A stretch of DNA of 64,000 nucleotides from Neptunomonas japonica DSM 18939 (lineage in GTDB: Bacteria; Pseudomonadota; Gammaproteobacteria; Pseudomonadales; Balneatricaceae), in NCBI RefSeq assembly GCF_000422765.1, contig NZ_AUGR01000010.1, positions 124,001 through 188,000 of the forward strand, read 5' to 3'. Position 1 is the first letter of the stretch. Every line of letters begins with the position of its first letter. Position numbers and translations under genes: made by a program. This document shows, piece by piece, positions 8,582 through 18,000 of the stretch. Below the pieces are notes generated by a model, which was given only the letters and a program-made list of their open reading frames with translations, was not told the DNA's origin and did no database searches.

Positions 8582-10040
8582 AGTTGGCGCCTTTTCTGTT
8601 GGCATAGCTAGTATTTTACATCTTGATAAAGTCCTTGATGCGGAACTTGTTTACCTGCCTCCTCTCTTGCGCAAGCGAACACAGTGCGATGCAATAGCGG
8701 GTTGGGGAATGAAACCATCGGCGGCCTCTGCAAGGCAGTTTGCAAAAGATCATAACTTGCCTTATGTCGCGCTTGAAGATGGCTTCTTACGCTCATTAGG
8801 TTTGGGTGTACATGGGAATCTTGAGCATAGCTTTATTGCAGATTCTGTGGGCATTTACTATGACGCCTCGTGTCCTTCAGAGCTTGAGGGCTTGATTTTA
8901 GCTTCATCTCAGCTCGATTCTGTTGCCATGGAACGATCAAAATTGGCAATTGAACAATTAGGCCAGCATCGTTTAAGTAAATATAATGCCGCTCCGGATT
9001 ATCCCGTCTCTCGAGTGCGCTCAGGTTCAGCAGTATTGGTTGTAGACCAAACATACGGCGACATCTCTGTGCAGCTTGGCCAAGGCTCGCCTGAAACTTT
9101 TTTGATGATGCTAAAAACGGCTGTTAAGAACCATCCCGATGCAGAAATATTAGTTAAAGTGCACCCTGATGTACTCGCAGGAAAGAAAAAAGGCTATCTT
9201 TTAGAATACGCACAGCAGATGAGTTGCACACTTATTTCAGAGGATGTTAACCCTTGGGCTTTTTTTGATGTTGTTTCAGATGTGTACGTAGTTACTAGTC
9301 ATTTGGGGTTTGAGGCGTTAGTTGCAGGTAAAAAAGTACATTGTTTTGGTATGCCTTATTATGCGGGCTGGGAGCTAACTCAAGACTATCAAGTGTGTGA
9401 GCGCCGCGATGTAAGTTGTTCATTGGAGCAACTGTTCTATGCTGTTTATGTTCAGTATTGTCGCTATCTAAACCCTTATACTGGTGAGCGTTGCCAGCTT
9501 GAAGATACGATTGAGCTTTTAGCTTTGCAAAAACGTCATCTGGAAAAGTATCGGGGGCATTGGGTCGCACTTAATGTCAGCGGCTTTGAGCGTAAAATGT
9601 TAAAAGGCGTATTGGGTTTTGGGGCAACGGTTGAATTTAGGAAACAGGCGAATAATTTATTAAGTGACTTTTCAACAGAAAACCAAAATGAGCGTGGTTT
9701 TATTTTTACTAATAATCAAGCTACTAAAGGTTCCGCTACTACTGATAAAGATGTTGTATTAGCCGTTGCTAACAACAAAGCAAAACTAAAGCTAAAACTA
9801 GGCTCTCTTCAATTGAAAGAGCTGGGTAATAGTTGGTTACATCCATTATCTGTTGAAGTCGATGAGAGCCTAGCAGGACAACTTAGTGTAGATTTAATTT
9901 ATATTGATCCGGAAAGCGGCAATATTATTGATGTTATAACAGCAACAAAGTTATTTGATAAGAGGTTGTCTTACTTCGATAGTGTGAGTTTTTGGGCACG
10001 CTGTAAGCGCCTTACACGTTATATCTATCTCACTGTGTGA
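8574..10040 (+). CDS. kpsC: KpsC-type Kdo transferase, N-half with a shrunken second domain
   Basis: A 488-residue protein. Residues 1-325 match the first half of KpsC: LPYVALEDGFLRSLGLGVHG, DSVGIYYDASCPSELE, VDQTYGDISVQLG, VKVHPDVLAGKK, VTSHLGFEALVAGKKVHCFG and YLNPYTGERCQLEDTIEL. From W330 a second domain begins (WVALNVSGFERKM) as in full KpsC, but its catalytic core is missing; after about 110 poorly conserved residues the sequence resumes with the domain's closing motif, YIDPESGNIIDVITA from residue 443. Full KpsC is roughly 650-700 residues, so about 180 are lost. The missing activity is carried by the separate gene at 6721-7776. Overlaps cysQ by 8 bp. Confidence 0.85.
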   Translation: MNKVGAFSVGIASILHLDKVLDAELVYLPPLLRKRTQCDAIAGWGMKPSAASARQFAKDHNLPYVALEDGFLRSLGLGVHGNLEHSFIADSVGIYYDASCPSELEGLILASSQLDSVAMERSKLAIEQLGQHRLSKYNAAPDYPVSRVRSGSAVLVVDQTYGDISVQLGQGSPETFLMMLKTAVKNHPDAEILVKVHPDVLAGKKKGYLLEYAQQMSCTLISEDVNPWAFFDVVSDVYVVTSHLGFEALVAGKKVHCFGMPYYAGWELTQDYQVCERRDVSCSLEQLFYAVYVQYCRYLNPYTGERCQLEDTIELLALQKRHLEKYRGHWVALNVSGFERKMLKGVLGFGATVEFRKQANNLLSDFSTENQNERGFIFTNNQATKGSATTDKDVVLAVANNKAKLKLKLGSLQLKELGNSWLHPLSVEVDESLAGQLSVDLIYIDPESGNIIDVITATKLFDKRLSYFDSVSFWARCKRLTRYIYLTV

Positions 10041-10086
10041 GACAAGCCTCTAGAATTAGTATCGACTAGCGTTTATTAGGAACAGT

Positions 10087-10842
10087 ATGAAAATTGTAAT
10101 AACCGGTGCTACTGGTTCAATTGGTGGTGCGCTAGCTCGGGTTTATGCAAAAGAGGGGCATTCCTTGATTTTACAAGGGCGTAAAGCCGATCAGCTAGCG
10201 GTGTTACGTGATGAGTGTTTAGCCTTAGGTGGAACGGTGTCGGTTGTAAGTTTTGACCTTAGCGACTTGGTGCAAACGCGCCGTTGGTGTGATGAGCTTG
10301 TTACTGCAGGCGCGCCAGACCTGGTTATTGCTAATGCCGGAATGAATATTAATACCGGTGAAGATCAGTCTGGTGAGCAGTGGGAGCAGATGGAGGCTTT
10401 GCTGGATCTTAATGTTAAATCAACCCTAATGTTGGTCCATCATATGGCATTAGCGATGAAGGAGCGTAAAGCAGGGCAGTTAGTATTAGTTAGTTCCTTA
10501 GCTGCTTATTATGGTTTGCCCGTTACACCCACTTATAGTGCCAGCAAGGCTGCGCTTAAAGCATATGGCGAAGGTGTTCGTGGCTGGCTAGCACCGCATA
10601 ATGTGGGTGTCTCTGTGGTTATGCCAGGCTATGTGTCTTCAAAAATGTGCCATGCTATGCCAGGGCCTAAGCCGTTTATGTGGACGCCAGAGCGTGCAGC
10701 ACAGGTTATTCAGCAGGCAGTAACTAAAAATCGTGCACGTATTAGTTTTCCGTTTCCTCTCAATTTTGGCTGTTGGTGGTTAGCTGTTTTGCCATCAGCT
10801 ATTTCGCAACGCATTGTAAAGTGGATGGACTATGGAGGCTGA
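10087..10842 (+). CDS. rkpH: Short-chain dehydrogenase/reductase, RkpH-like
   Basis: A 251-residue classical SDR. TGATGSIGGALA at residues 6-17 is the NAD(P)-binding loop, NAG at about 80 follows, and the catalytic Ser-Tyr-Lys are seen in LVSSLAAYYGLPVTPTYSASKAALKAYG. The C-terminal 30 residues are hydrophobic (FGCWWLAVLP), as in membrane-associated 3-ketosphinganine reductases. Its neighbours match the rhizobial rkp-1 set, where RkpH is a short-chain dehydrogenase. Inferred role: reduction of the 3-keto product made by the oxoamine synthase encoded at 13713-15035. It overlaps the next gene by 11 bp, so the two are translationally coupled. Confidence 0.85.
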   Translation: MKIVITGATGSIGGALARVYAKEGHSLILQGRKADQLAVLRDECLALGGTVSVVSFDLSDLVQTRRWCDELVTAGAPDLVIANAGMNINTGEDQSGEQWEQMEALLDLNVKSTLMLVHHMALAMKERKAGQLVLVSSLAAYYGLPVTPTYSASKAALKAYGEGVRGWLAPHNVGVSVVMPGYVSSKMCHAMPGPKPFMWTPERAAQVIQQAVTKNRARISFPFPLNFGCWWLAVLPSAISQRIVKWMDYGG

Positions 10843-12421
10843 GTTCTTGTCAGTACTTGCTGTGCCGCTATTTGTTGGTTTGTTGCTCTCTTTTGCTATG
10901 GAGTGGCTACTTGAGCCTAGAGCGGCTGCTTTTTGGCGGCGTCCACTTCCCATTTTATGCTTACATTTAGGCAGTTTTGTACTGCTATTAAGCATATCAC
11001 TTTTACTATTTTGGCGCCCTTGGTTTGCTTTGGGTGTTGTGTTGGCGTTCCAGCTATTATTGGTTTTAGTGAATAATGCCAAATATCATTCTATGCGTGA
11101 GCCGTTTCTGATCTACGATTTTGAATACTTTACCGATGCGATTAAACACCCGCGTTTGTATCTGCCTTTTTTTGGTATTTATAAGGCGATTCTAGCGGCT
11201 ATCGGATTTTTAGGCTTAGTGGCTTTAGGGTTAAGCCTTGAGACCTCTTTATTGGTTGAAGGCAGTTTTCTTAATGGGACCTTGCTCTTTGGGTTAATGG
11301 CGCTGTTCTCATCTGTGTTGATTGGTGTGAGTATTTCATTTAATCAGATTCAAATGACACTGGCGCCAGAAAAGGATTATTTGAAAGTAGGCCAGGTTGC
11401 TTTTATATGGCTATATGTCTTAGAACATTTACGTTTTAAGCCCTCTAAGGAAGCTGTTCAGTGGAGTATTGGTCACCAGGATGGCAGTAAACAAGACGAT
11501 ATAGATGCGTTACGCTTGCCTAATGTAGTTGCCGTGCAGAGTGAATCTTTTTTTGATGTACGTAAAGATTACGATCTTTTAAAGCCTGATGTGTTGGCCA
11601 AATATGACCAGATTTGCCAAGAGTCTGTCCAGTTTGGGCGTTTGTCTGTCCCTGCATGGGGAGCCAACACAATAAGAACTGAGAGCGCCTTTTTAACCGG
11701 TTTATCTGCTAGTCATTTTGGCGTTCATCAGTTTAGTCCTTATCGCTATTTCATGAAAAATAAGCAATTCACATTAGCGCATGCATTAAAAGAAAAGGGT
11801 TACCGTACGGTGTGTATTCATCCTTATCATGCAAGCTTTTATATGCGCGACGAGTTGTATCCGCAATTAGGCTTTGATGATTTTATTGATATTAACGCTT
11901 TTTCTAATGAGCAAAAACAAGGGCAATATACCGGTGATGTCGCGGTTGCCCAGAAGGTTGGCGAGCTGCTAAAAGAGACGGACCAGCCTTTATTTGTGTT
12001 TGTTATTACCATGGAAAATCATGGCCCGTTGCATTTAGAGCAGCCACTAGATGCTGATAAAAAGCTTTTTTATAAAGAAAATAAACAGCCCGATGGTTGT
12101 AATGATTTAACGATATATGCGCGCCATTTAAGTAATGCAGACCAGATGGCTTCTATGCTGCGCCAGCAGCTACATAATGACGCCAGAGAAGGTGTACTGT
12201 GCTGGTATGGTGACCATGTTCCTATTATGGCGGATGTGTATAGCGCTTTAGGAGAGCCTAGTGGGCTAACCGATTACTTTGTGTGGAGCTCAAGGCTCGA
12301 TGAGCTGCAGGCAAATACTGCAAGCTCAGGCGAGGTGAGTATGGATGTCTCAGGCTTAGTGCCTTTAGTCTTGGAGCAGGTGACTCGTTTATCGACTATT
12401 GATGAAAAATTGGCTAGCTAA
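10832..12421 (+). CDS. rkpI: LTA-synthase-like membrane phosphotransferase, RkpI-like
   Basis: A 529-residue protein with about five N-terminal membrane segments (residues 5-180) and an extracytoplasmic alkaline-phosphatase-fold domain (about 230-500). Motifs: NVVAVQSESFFD, GANTIRTESAFLTG with candidate nucleophile Thr280, VITMENHGPLH and the metal-binding WYGDHVPIM. Relatives LtaS and MdoB transfer phosphoglycerol and related enzymes transfer phosphoethanolamine. In rhizobia the RkpI protein belongs to this family and is needed for K-antigen. Likely role: attach a phosphorylated head group to the lipid or polysaccharide on the periplasmic side. Ends 18 bp from the convergent kpsS gene with no terminator visible between. 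Confidence 0.82.
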   Translation: MEAEFLSVLAVPLFVGLLLSFAMEWLLEPRAAAFWRRPLPILCLHLGSFVLLLSISLLLFWRPWFALGVVLAFQLLLVLVNNAKYHSMREPFLIYDFEYFTDAIKHPRLYLPFFGIYKAILAAIGFLGLVALGLSLETSLLVEGSFLNGTLLFGLMALFSSVLIGVSISFNQIQMTLAPEKDYLKVGQVAFIWLYVLEHLRFKPSKEAVQWSIGHQDGSKQDDIDALRLPNVVAVQSESFFDVRKDYDLLKPDVLAKYDQICQESVQFGRLSVPAWGANTIRTESAFLTGLSASHFGVHQFSPYRYFMKNKQFTLAHALKEKGYRTVCIHPYHASFYMRDELYPQLGFDDFIDINAFSNEQKQGQYTGDVAVAQKVGELLKETDQPLFVFVITMENHGPLHLEQPLDADKKLFYKENKQPDGCNDLTIYARHLSNADQMASMLRQQLHNDAREGVLCWYGDHVPIMADVYSALGEPSGLTDYFVWSSRLDELQANTASSGEVSMDVSGLVPLVLEQVTRLSTIDEKLAS

Positions 12422-12439
12422 AAATAAAACTATAGGTCA

Positions 12440-13690
12440 TTAGAAGCGAGGTGGATGCTGTTCTAATAGCTTTTCTAATGGGCATACCGGCATCTGTAAG
12501 CGTTTAATGGCTTCTTCAACACCTAGCGTAATACCTGACTCACTGTAAAAGCCGCCATTGATTTGCGTCGTATGAATGACGGTATTACGAAATAGCCTAA
12601 ATAGTTTGCCGTCTGGCTTATCTATATCATTCCAAAACTGATCGAGCGTACATTGTGCGGTCAAACCTGGTAGGTTAAAAATTGGGTCCGATAGCGCTAG
12701 CGTTCTACAGTTATGGATTAATGCGGAGTTACCAACAGTACTGTTGACGGTAACAAGCCCTTCACAATGATTCAATAAAGTAGGAAGGTGTCCGCTCTCC
12801 AAATAGACCACTTTGCCTTCAATGCCCATCTTTTTCTCAAAGCCAGATATGATCTTACTAAAGTTAGTAAACCCAGTATCTAAAGGGTGGTTTTTAATCA
12901 GTAATATTGAGTCTTTGGGTGCGAAGTGAGCAAATGAGCGCATGACTTCTTGTATCACTGTAGCCATATCTCCATAGGCAGAGTGGCGTTGAATCTGACT
13001 ATCGCTATCTAACTGAAGAGGTAATATAAAGAAGGGCTTTTTGCTAGATAGCAGAGAGCCTATTCGTTTTTTATCTCGATGCTCGTAATAAGGCATCTTG
13101 GCAAAGCGGTATCCCCAGCCGGCCAGTTCTATACCAGAAATATGTGGGCGATGTGTATGATAGCCCTTATAGGAAACAGGGTTTACGATATTAGGGAAGT
13201 GATAACCTATTTCATGAGCGGCTAACATCAAGGTAGGGTTTTTAACTGGCTGCCCATCTTTGTAGGAGGGAATGCCTTCGCCGACTTCACGATACCAGTC
13301 TGGGTCTTTGGGCAGGCGTGAATGACCATTAATTCCGTCTTCTTCCATCGTTAGCCAGTTAGGCCGAAAATAACCCTCTTCGAATATATGTAAACGAATA
13401 GCATATTTTTTTGCGAGGTATACCGCGGGGGAGTTCACTGGGCGGGTGTCGCCTACCATAATGATATCGGTAATCTGATGAGTGCTGAGTTTGTCTTCTA
13501 AATACTCAGGCAGCTCAGAAGCATTCCCGCGAAAATTCCACGCGGGTTTGTTTTTCCCCCAATACACAAAGTCGCCCGCGTTGAAGTTTATCCGGTGTAC
13601 TTGTGCACCTAATGATAAAATTTTATCGGTTAATCGTGAAAAGAATGGGCTTGTCGGGCCTTGAAGAAATAGGAACGTCCTGTGTTTCAC
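12440..13690 (-). CDS. kpsS: Capsule polysaccharide Kdo transferase, KpsS/RkpJ-like
   Basis: A 416-residue KpsS-family protein. KpsS adds the first beta-Kdo to the lipid acceptor before KpsC extends the linker. Typical segments: FLFLQGPTSPFFSRL at the N-terminus, HRINFNAGDFVYW, VGDTRPVNSPA, HIFEEGYFRPNWLTMEEDGING, FILPLQLDSDSQIQRHSAYG, LLIKNHPLDTG and VTVNSTVGNSAL. Normal length. It is downstream of the oxoamine synthase gene with a 22-bp gap, forming the operon PKS - oxoamine synthase - kpsS on the minus strand. Cytoplasmic, probably membrane-attached. In rhizobia RkpJ fills the matching position. Confidence 0.88.
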   Translation of the reverse strand: MKHRTFLFLQGPTSPFFSRLTDKILSLGAQVHRINFNAGDFVYWGKNKPAWNFRGNASELPEYLEDKLSTHQITDIIMVGDTRPVNSPAVYLAKKYAIRLHIFEEGYFRPNWLTMEEDGINGHSRLPKDPDWYREVGEGIPSYKDGQPVKNPTLMLAAHEIGYHFPNIVNPVSYKGYHTHRPHISGIELAGWGYRFAKMPYYEHRDKKRIGSLLSSKKPFFILPLQLDSDSQIQRHSAYGDMATVIQEVMRSFAHFAPKDSILLIKNHPLDTGFTNFSKIISGFEKKMGIEGKVVYLESGHLPTLLNHCEGLVTVNSTVGNSALIHNCRTLALSDPIFNLPGLTAQCTLDQFWNDIDKPDGKLFRLFRNTVIHTTQINGGFYSESGITLGVEEAIKRLQMPVCPLEKLLEQHPPRF

Positions 13691-13712
13691 TGAATAAGTA
13701 GCCCGCTAAGCG

Positions 13713-15035
13713 TTAAAGAAGAGATTTTAAAGTGTCTAGTGTGTACTTGATTTGTTCTTCGCTGTGCTCGCATGATAAAAAGAAACGTAGTCGGGCACTT
13801 CTTTCTGGTACCGCAGGGTACAGAATAGGCTGAACGTTAATACCTTTTTCAAGCATAGCAGCAGATGCATTTGCGGCTTTGACTGAGCTACCTAAAATTA
13901 TAGGGATGATTGCTATGCCAACACTCTCACCGGTATTGAGCCCTAAGGCTTTGGCTTGTTGAATAAAGCTTTGTGAAATTGATCTGAGCTTCTGTATCCG
14001 TTGTGGCTCTTTATGAATAAGTTGTAATGAAGCCAGTGCGGCGGCGGCTGTTGGTGCCGGTAAACCAACACTGTATAGGAAGCCAGGAGATAAATAGCGA
14101 AGGTTTTCTACTAAGGCAGCAGAGCCTGCAATATAGCCTCCACAGCCGGATAAGGTTTTACTTAACGTGCCCATCCAGATGTCGACATCTTGGCCTGCAA
14201 TGCCTGCTTCTTCACGTAGTCCTTTTCCTGTTTCTCCTAGTACGCCAAACGAATGGGCTTCATCGACCATCAAAAAGGCCTGATGTTGGCGTTTGATTTC
14301 AACTAAGCGGGCAAGATCAGGATGGTCTCCATCCATGCTATAGAGGCCTTCTACGACGATAAGCACCTGCTCATACTGGCCTCGATGTTCGATTAAAAGC
14401 TTATCTAATGCATCCAGGTTGTTGTGTGCAAAAGGGATGCGCTTGGCACCAGAAAGCTGAGAACCAACCACAGAACTGTTGTGGATATATTCATCATGGA
14501 TGATGAGGTCTTTAGGGCCGAATAAATATCCAATAGTAGATACATTGGTCGCATGGCCACTTACATACACAAGCGCGTCTTCTACTTGATATGTAGAGGC
14601 GATAGCGTGTTCTAACTCTTGATGAATAGGGCGCTCGCCCGAAACAATACGGCTAGCAGAGACAGATGTACCGTACTGAGTGATTGCATCGATGGCTGCT
14701 TGGTTTACATCAGGGTGCCCTGATAAATCAAGATAGTTGTAACTGGCAAAGTTTATAACACTCTTGTCATCAATAAGTGTTGTTGCCCCGGCTGTACCTT
14801 GGTGTACTTTGAAAAAAGGGCTGGGTACACCGAGTGTTTTTGCACTGCTTTTAATTATTTGAAGCTGTTTATAGCCAGGGTGCTGCTCAAAGCTTGTGTA
14901 CTTACTTAACTTACTATTTGTGCCTTTGGAAGCGACAGGTTTCCAGCCAGCAGACTCTGCTTTCTTTAATTTTTTATCCAGTGTTTGTTGGATGAGCTTT
15001 TGTTTTAGGCTTTTTGCCAAATTCATAGAGCTCAT
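13713..15035 (-). CDS. rkpG: PLP-dependent alpha-oxoamine synthase, RkpG-like
   Basis: A 440-residue fold-type I PLP enzyme of the family of 8-amino-7-oxononanoate synthase, KBL and serine palmitoyltransferase. These enzymes condense an acyl thioester with an amino acid, losing CO2. Visible: NFASYNYLDLSGHP, GHATNVSTIG, HDEYIHNSS, VDEAHSFGVLG and the PLP lysine Lys293 in TLSKTLSG. An N-terminal extension of about 65 residues goes beyond AONS length, with KLIQQTLDKKLKKAESAGW. Its ATG overlaps the PKS stop codon by 4 bp, so it is translationally coupled to a PKS without thioesterase; I infer that it releases the PKS acyl chain. Amino-acid choice (Ser, Ala or Gly) cannot be read here. Confidence 0.88.
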   Translation of the reverse strand: MSSMNLAKSLKQKLIQQTLDKKLKKAESAGWKPVASKGTNSKLSKYTSFEQHPGYKQLQIIKSSAKTLGVPSPFFKVHQGTAGATTLIDDKSVINFASYNYLDLSGHPDVNQAAIDAITQYGTSVSASRIVSGERPIHQELEHAIASTYQVEDALVYVSGHATNVSTIGYLFGPKDLIIHDEYIHNSSVVGSQLSGAKRIPFAHNNLDALDKLLIEHRGQYEQVLIVVEGLYSMDGDHPDLARLVEIKRQHQAFLMVDEAHSFGVLGETGKGLREEAGIAGQDVDIWMGTLSKTLSGCGGYIAGSAALVENLRYLSPGFLYSVGLPAPTAAAALASLQLIHKEPQRIQKLRSISQSFIQQAKALGLNTGESVGIAIIPIILGSSVKAANASAAMLEKGINVQPILYPAVPERSARLRFFLSCEHSEEQIKYTLDTLKSLL

Positions 15036-18000
15036 TCTTGGCTGTCTCCCTCTGCCGAGTGTTGGCTGAGTACGTGTTTAGCCATATCGTCACTTTCTTG
15101 GTGTTCGCCCCGTAGCTGTGAAACCAAGCGTGCACTTAGCTTCGTCAGTGTTGGTGTTTCGCTAAGCGCCATAACCGAAATGGTTACACCTAATAGCGAC
15201 TCAATAGCAGACATCAGTTCAACACCCATTAATGAATCGAGGCCCATATCGTACATTGAGCGGTTGATATCGAGTTTCTCTTCCGAGATCATCAGAATTT
15301 GGCTCAACTTTGAAGTCAATAGCGCCAGAATCGTATCGGTTAGCTCTACATCACTCATTGCCAGTAATTCAGATAACTCTAGACGGTTGTCATCTTCGTT
15401 GTCGTTATCATTACTAGTTAATGCCACTTCTCTGAATTTAGCTTGGTCAGATGTTGGCAAGAAGCGATTGAGTGATCCCCAGTCGAACTCCAGTACTCCC
15501 ATGCTGCCAACATTATTGATGATCATTTGCTCAAGAGCATTCAGTGCTATATCTGAAGCGAGTGCTTTACCACCAATACGGCTTTGTAGAGCGTCTTTTA
15601 TTTTTTCGTTACGAGCAAGAAAGCCTACATCGTCAATGGCTCCCCAGCGAGGGCAGGTAGCTGGTTTACCGCGTAATATTCTGTTTGCGGTTAAGGCTTC
15701 TAGCCAGTGATTGGCGGCCACGTAGCTACTTTGTCCAGGGTTGCCCAGTAAGGTGGTAGCAGAAGAATAGAGTACAAAGAACTCAAGATCGAGATTGTCA
15801 GTTAACTCGTCTAGCCATTTAGCACCTGCAATTTTAGGCGTCAGTACTCGGTCGATTTGCTCGTTGCTTAAGTTGGCTGCTAGGCTGTCTTCTATAACGG
15901 CAGCTGCATGAACAAGGCCTTTAATCGGCGGCATTGTTTCAGCAGCTTTTATCAGTAAAGTAGATAGCGCATCGCGGTTACTTACGTCACATGCTGCAGC
16001 CATGACGTTAATGTTTTGCTGCTTAAATTCAGCTAATGCGTTTTTAGCTTCATCTGAACTGGCGCCACTGCGGCTAATTAATACAAGATTTTTTGCCCCT
16101 CGAGATACTAACCATTGGGCTGTTTTTAGGCCAAAGCCTCCCAGGCCTCCGGTAACAAGGTAGCTGGCGTTTTCAGATAAATTAAGCTGCTTTATTTGAG
16201 GCGCTTTATTAGATGCTTTCGTTAGAACTTCTTGTTCATATGAAACAACAATTTTACCGATCTGCTTAGCTTGTTGCATAAATCTAAATGCATCAACAAC
16301 ATGGTTAGCATCAAATCTTGTATAAGGAAGAGGAAATAGTATTTCATCTTTAAAGAGCTGCATCATCTCTTGAAATAGGCGGTGCGTTAACACTGGTTTT
16401 TCTTGCATCAGTTGGTCGGCATCAATGCCGAAGTAGCTGATGTTATTACGAAACGGACGCAAACCTATTTGCGTATTTTCATAAAAGTCGCGTTTACCTA
16501 ATTCAAGGAAACGGCCGAAAGGTTTTAATACTCTAAAGTTCTGATTTATCGCTTCTCCTGCTAATGAATTCAGAACAACATCTACTCCACGCTCGCCAGT
16601 CTCAAGAAGAATCTCTTCGGCATAAGTCAGGGAGCGAGAATCGTAAATATGCTCAATACCCATCATTTTAAGGAAGTCGCGCTTACTATCGGAACCAACG
16701 GTGGCATAAATTTCAGCGCCAAGCCATTGAGCAATTTGTATCGCCGCTATACCGACACCACCCGCAGCACCATGAATAAGTACTTTTTCACCAGGCTCTA
16801 CGCGACCCAAATAATGCATCGCATAATAAACGGTAAAGAAGGTGCTTGGTATGGTGGCTGCTGCTTCAAAGCTAATACCCTGAGGGATATGAGCAATGGC
16901 GCTTGCTTGGGTTACTACCGAGTTACTGAAGCTGGCAGGGCCAAAGCCGACGACTAGATCACCTACGTTGTAATCTTGTACGCTATTGCCTACTTCTGTG
17001 ACTTCACCCGCAAACTCAAAACCTAACGTGGGGCCCGCAAAACCATTTTCAATCGCTTCATCAGATAATAGACCTAGCGTGTACATAATATCGCGAAAGT
17101 TCAGGCCGGTTGCCTTGATGTCGACGCGGATATCTTGTTCGCCAATAGTGGGTGTTGGCTTGGTAAACCAGTGAAGGTTTTTTAACTGGCCAGGAAGTTC
17201 GAAGCCCAGATAGAAGTCTTGTTTTTGTTTGGTAGCCTGAGACTCATGGTCATCATGCCCAATTGACTCTTTTCTCAAACGAGGAGCGTAGCGGTAACCC
17301 TGCTTATCGAGGAAAAGCTCGTGCTCATCACCTGGATTAAGGTATTCAGCGTGTAGAGCATTAAGCTGGTTAGCTGAAATAGGTAATGAAGGGATGTCGA
17401 TCAGGCGGATACTTGCCTGAGTTGCTTCGTTCATAAGGGTGCGAGTAAAGCCCCATAGAGCAGCATCACCAGAAGTCATAGATTTGTTAAACTGAGCGTT
17501 CGCGTCATCGCATGGATAAGTACTGGCAACTCCCTGAGTTATTACCCACAAGGTAATTGGATGCGAAGCGCCTTGCGTGGCATTAAAGAGCGTGTTTAGT
17601 GCCTTGCAGCGAGAGGATATCTGCTCAATGCTACTGCATTCATTTAAGCCTGACAGGAATAGAATATTTTCGGGGTTGGCTGTGTCTTGCTCCGCCCATG
17701 TAGATAGGAGGGACGTAGGAGTTGTTTCTGCCAAGGCTTGTGTTGAGAGGTTCTGCAGTTGTAAAGCAGAACTTTGTGAAGCTAAGAACATTTTACTTTC
17801 ATTCACAAGAGTATTGTCTTCGTCATGTATAACTAACCATGATTGTGCTTCTGCTGATGCGCTTATTATTGTATTTGTCTCTTTTGCAGGAGCTTGCCCA
17901 CAAATAATACTGACCGAGCTGTTATTGTAACTTTCAACAACATGTAAGTTTTGGAGGTCAAACGCTGCAAAAAATTCTAACCACTCGTTAGCGCTGTGTT

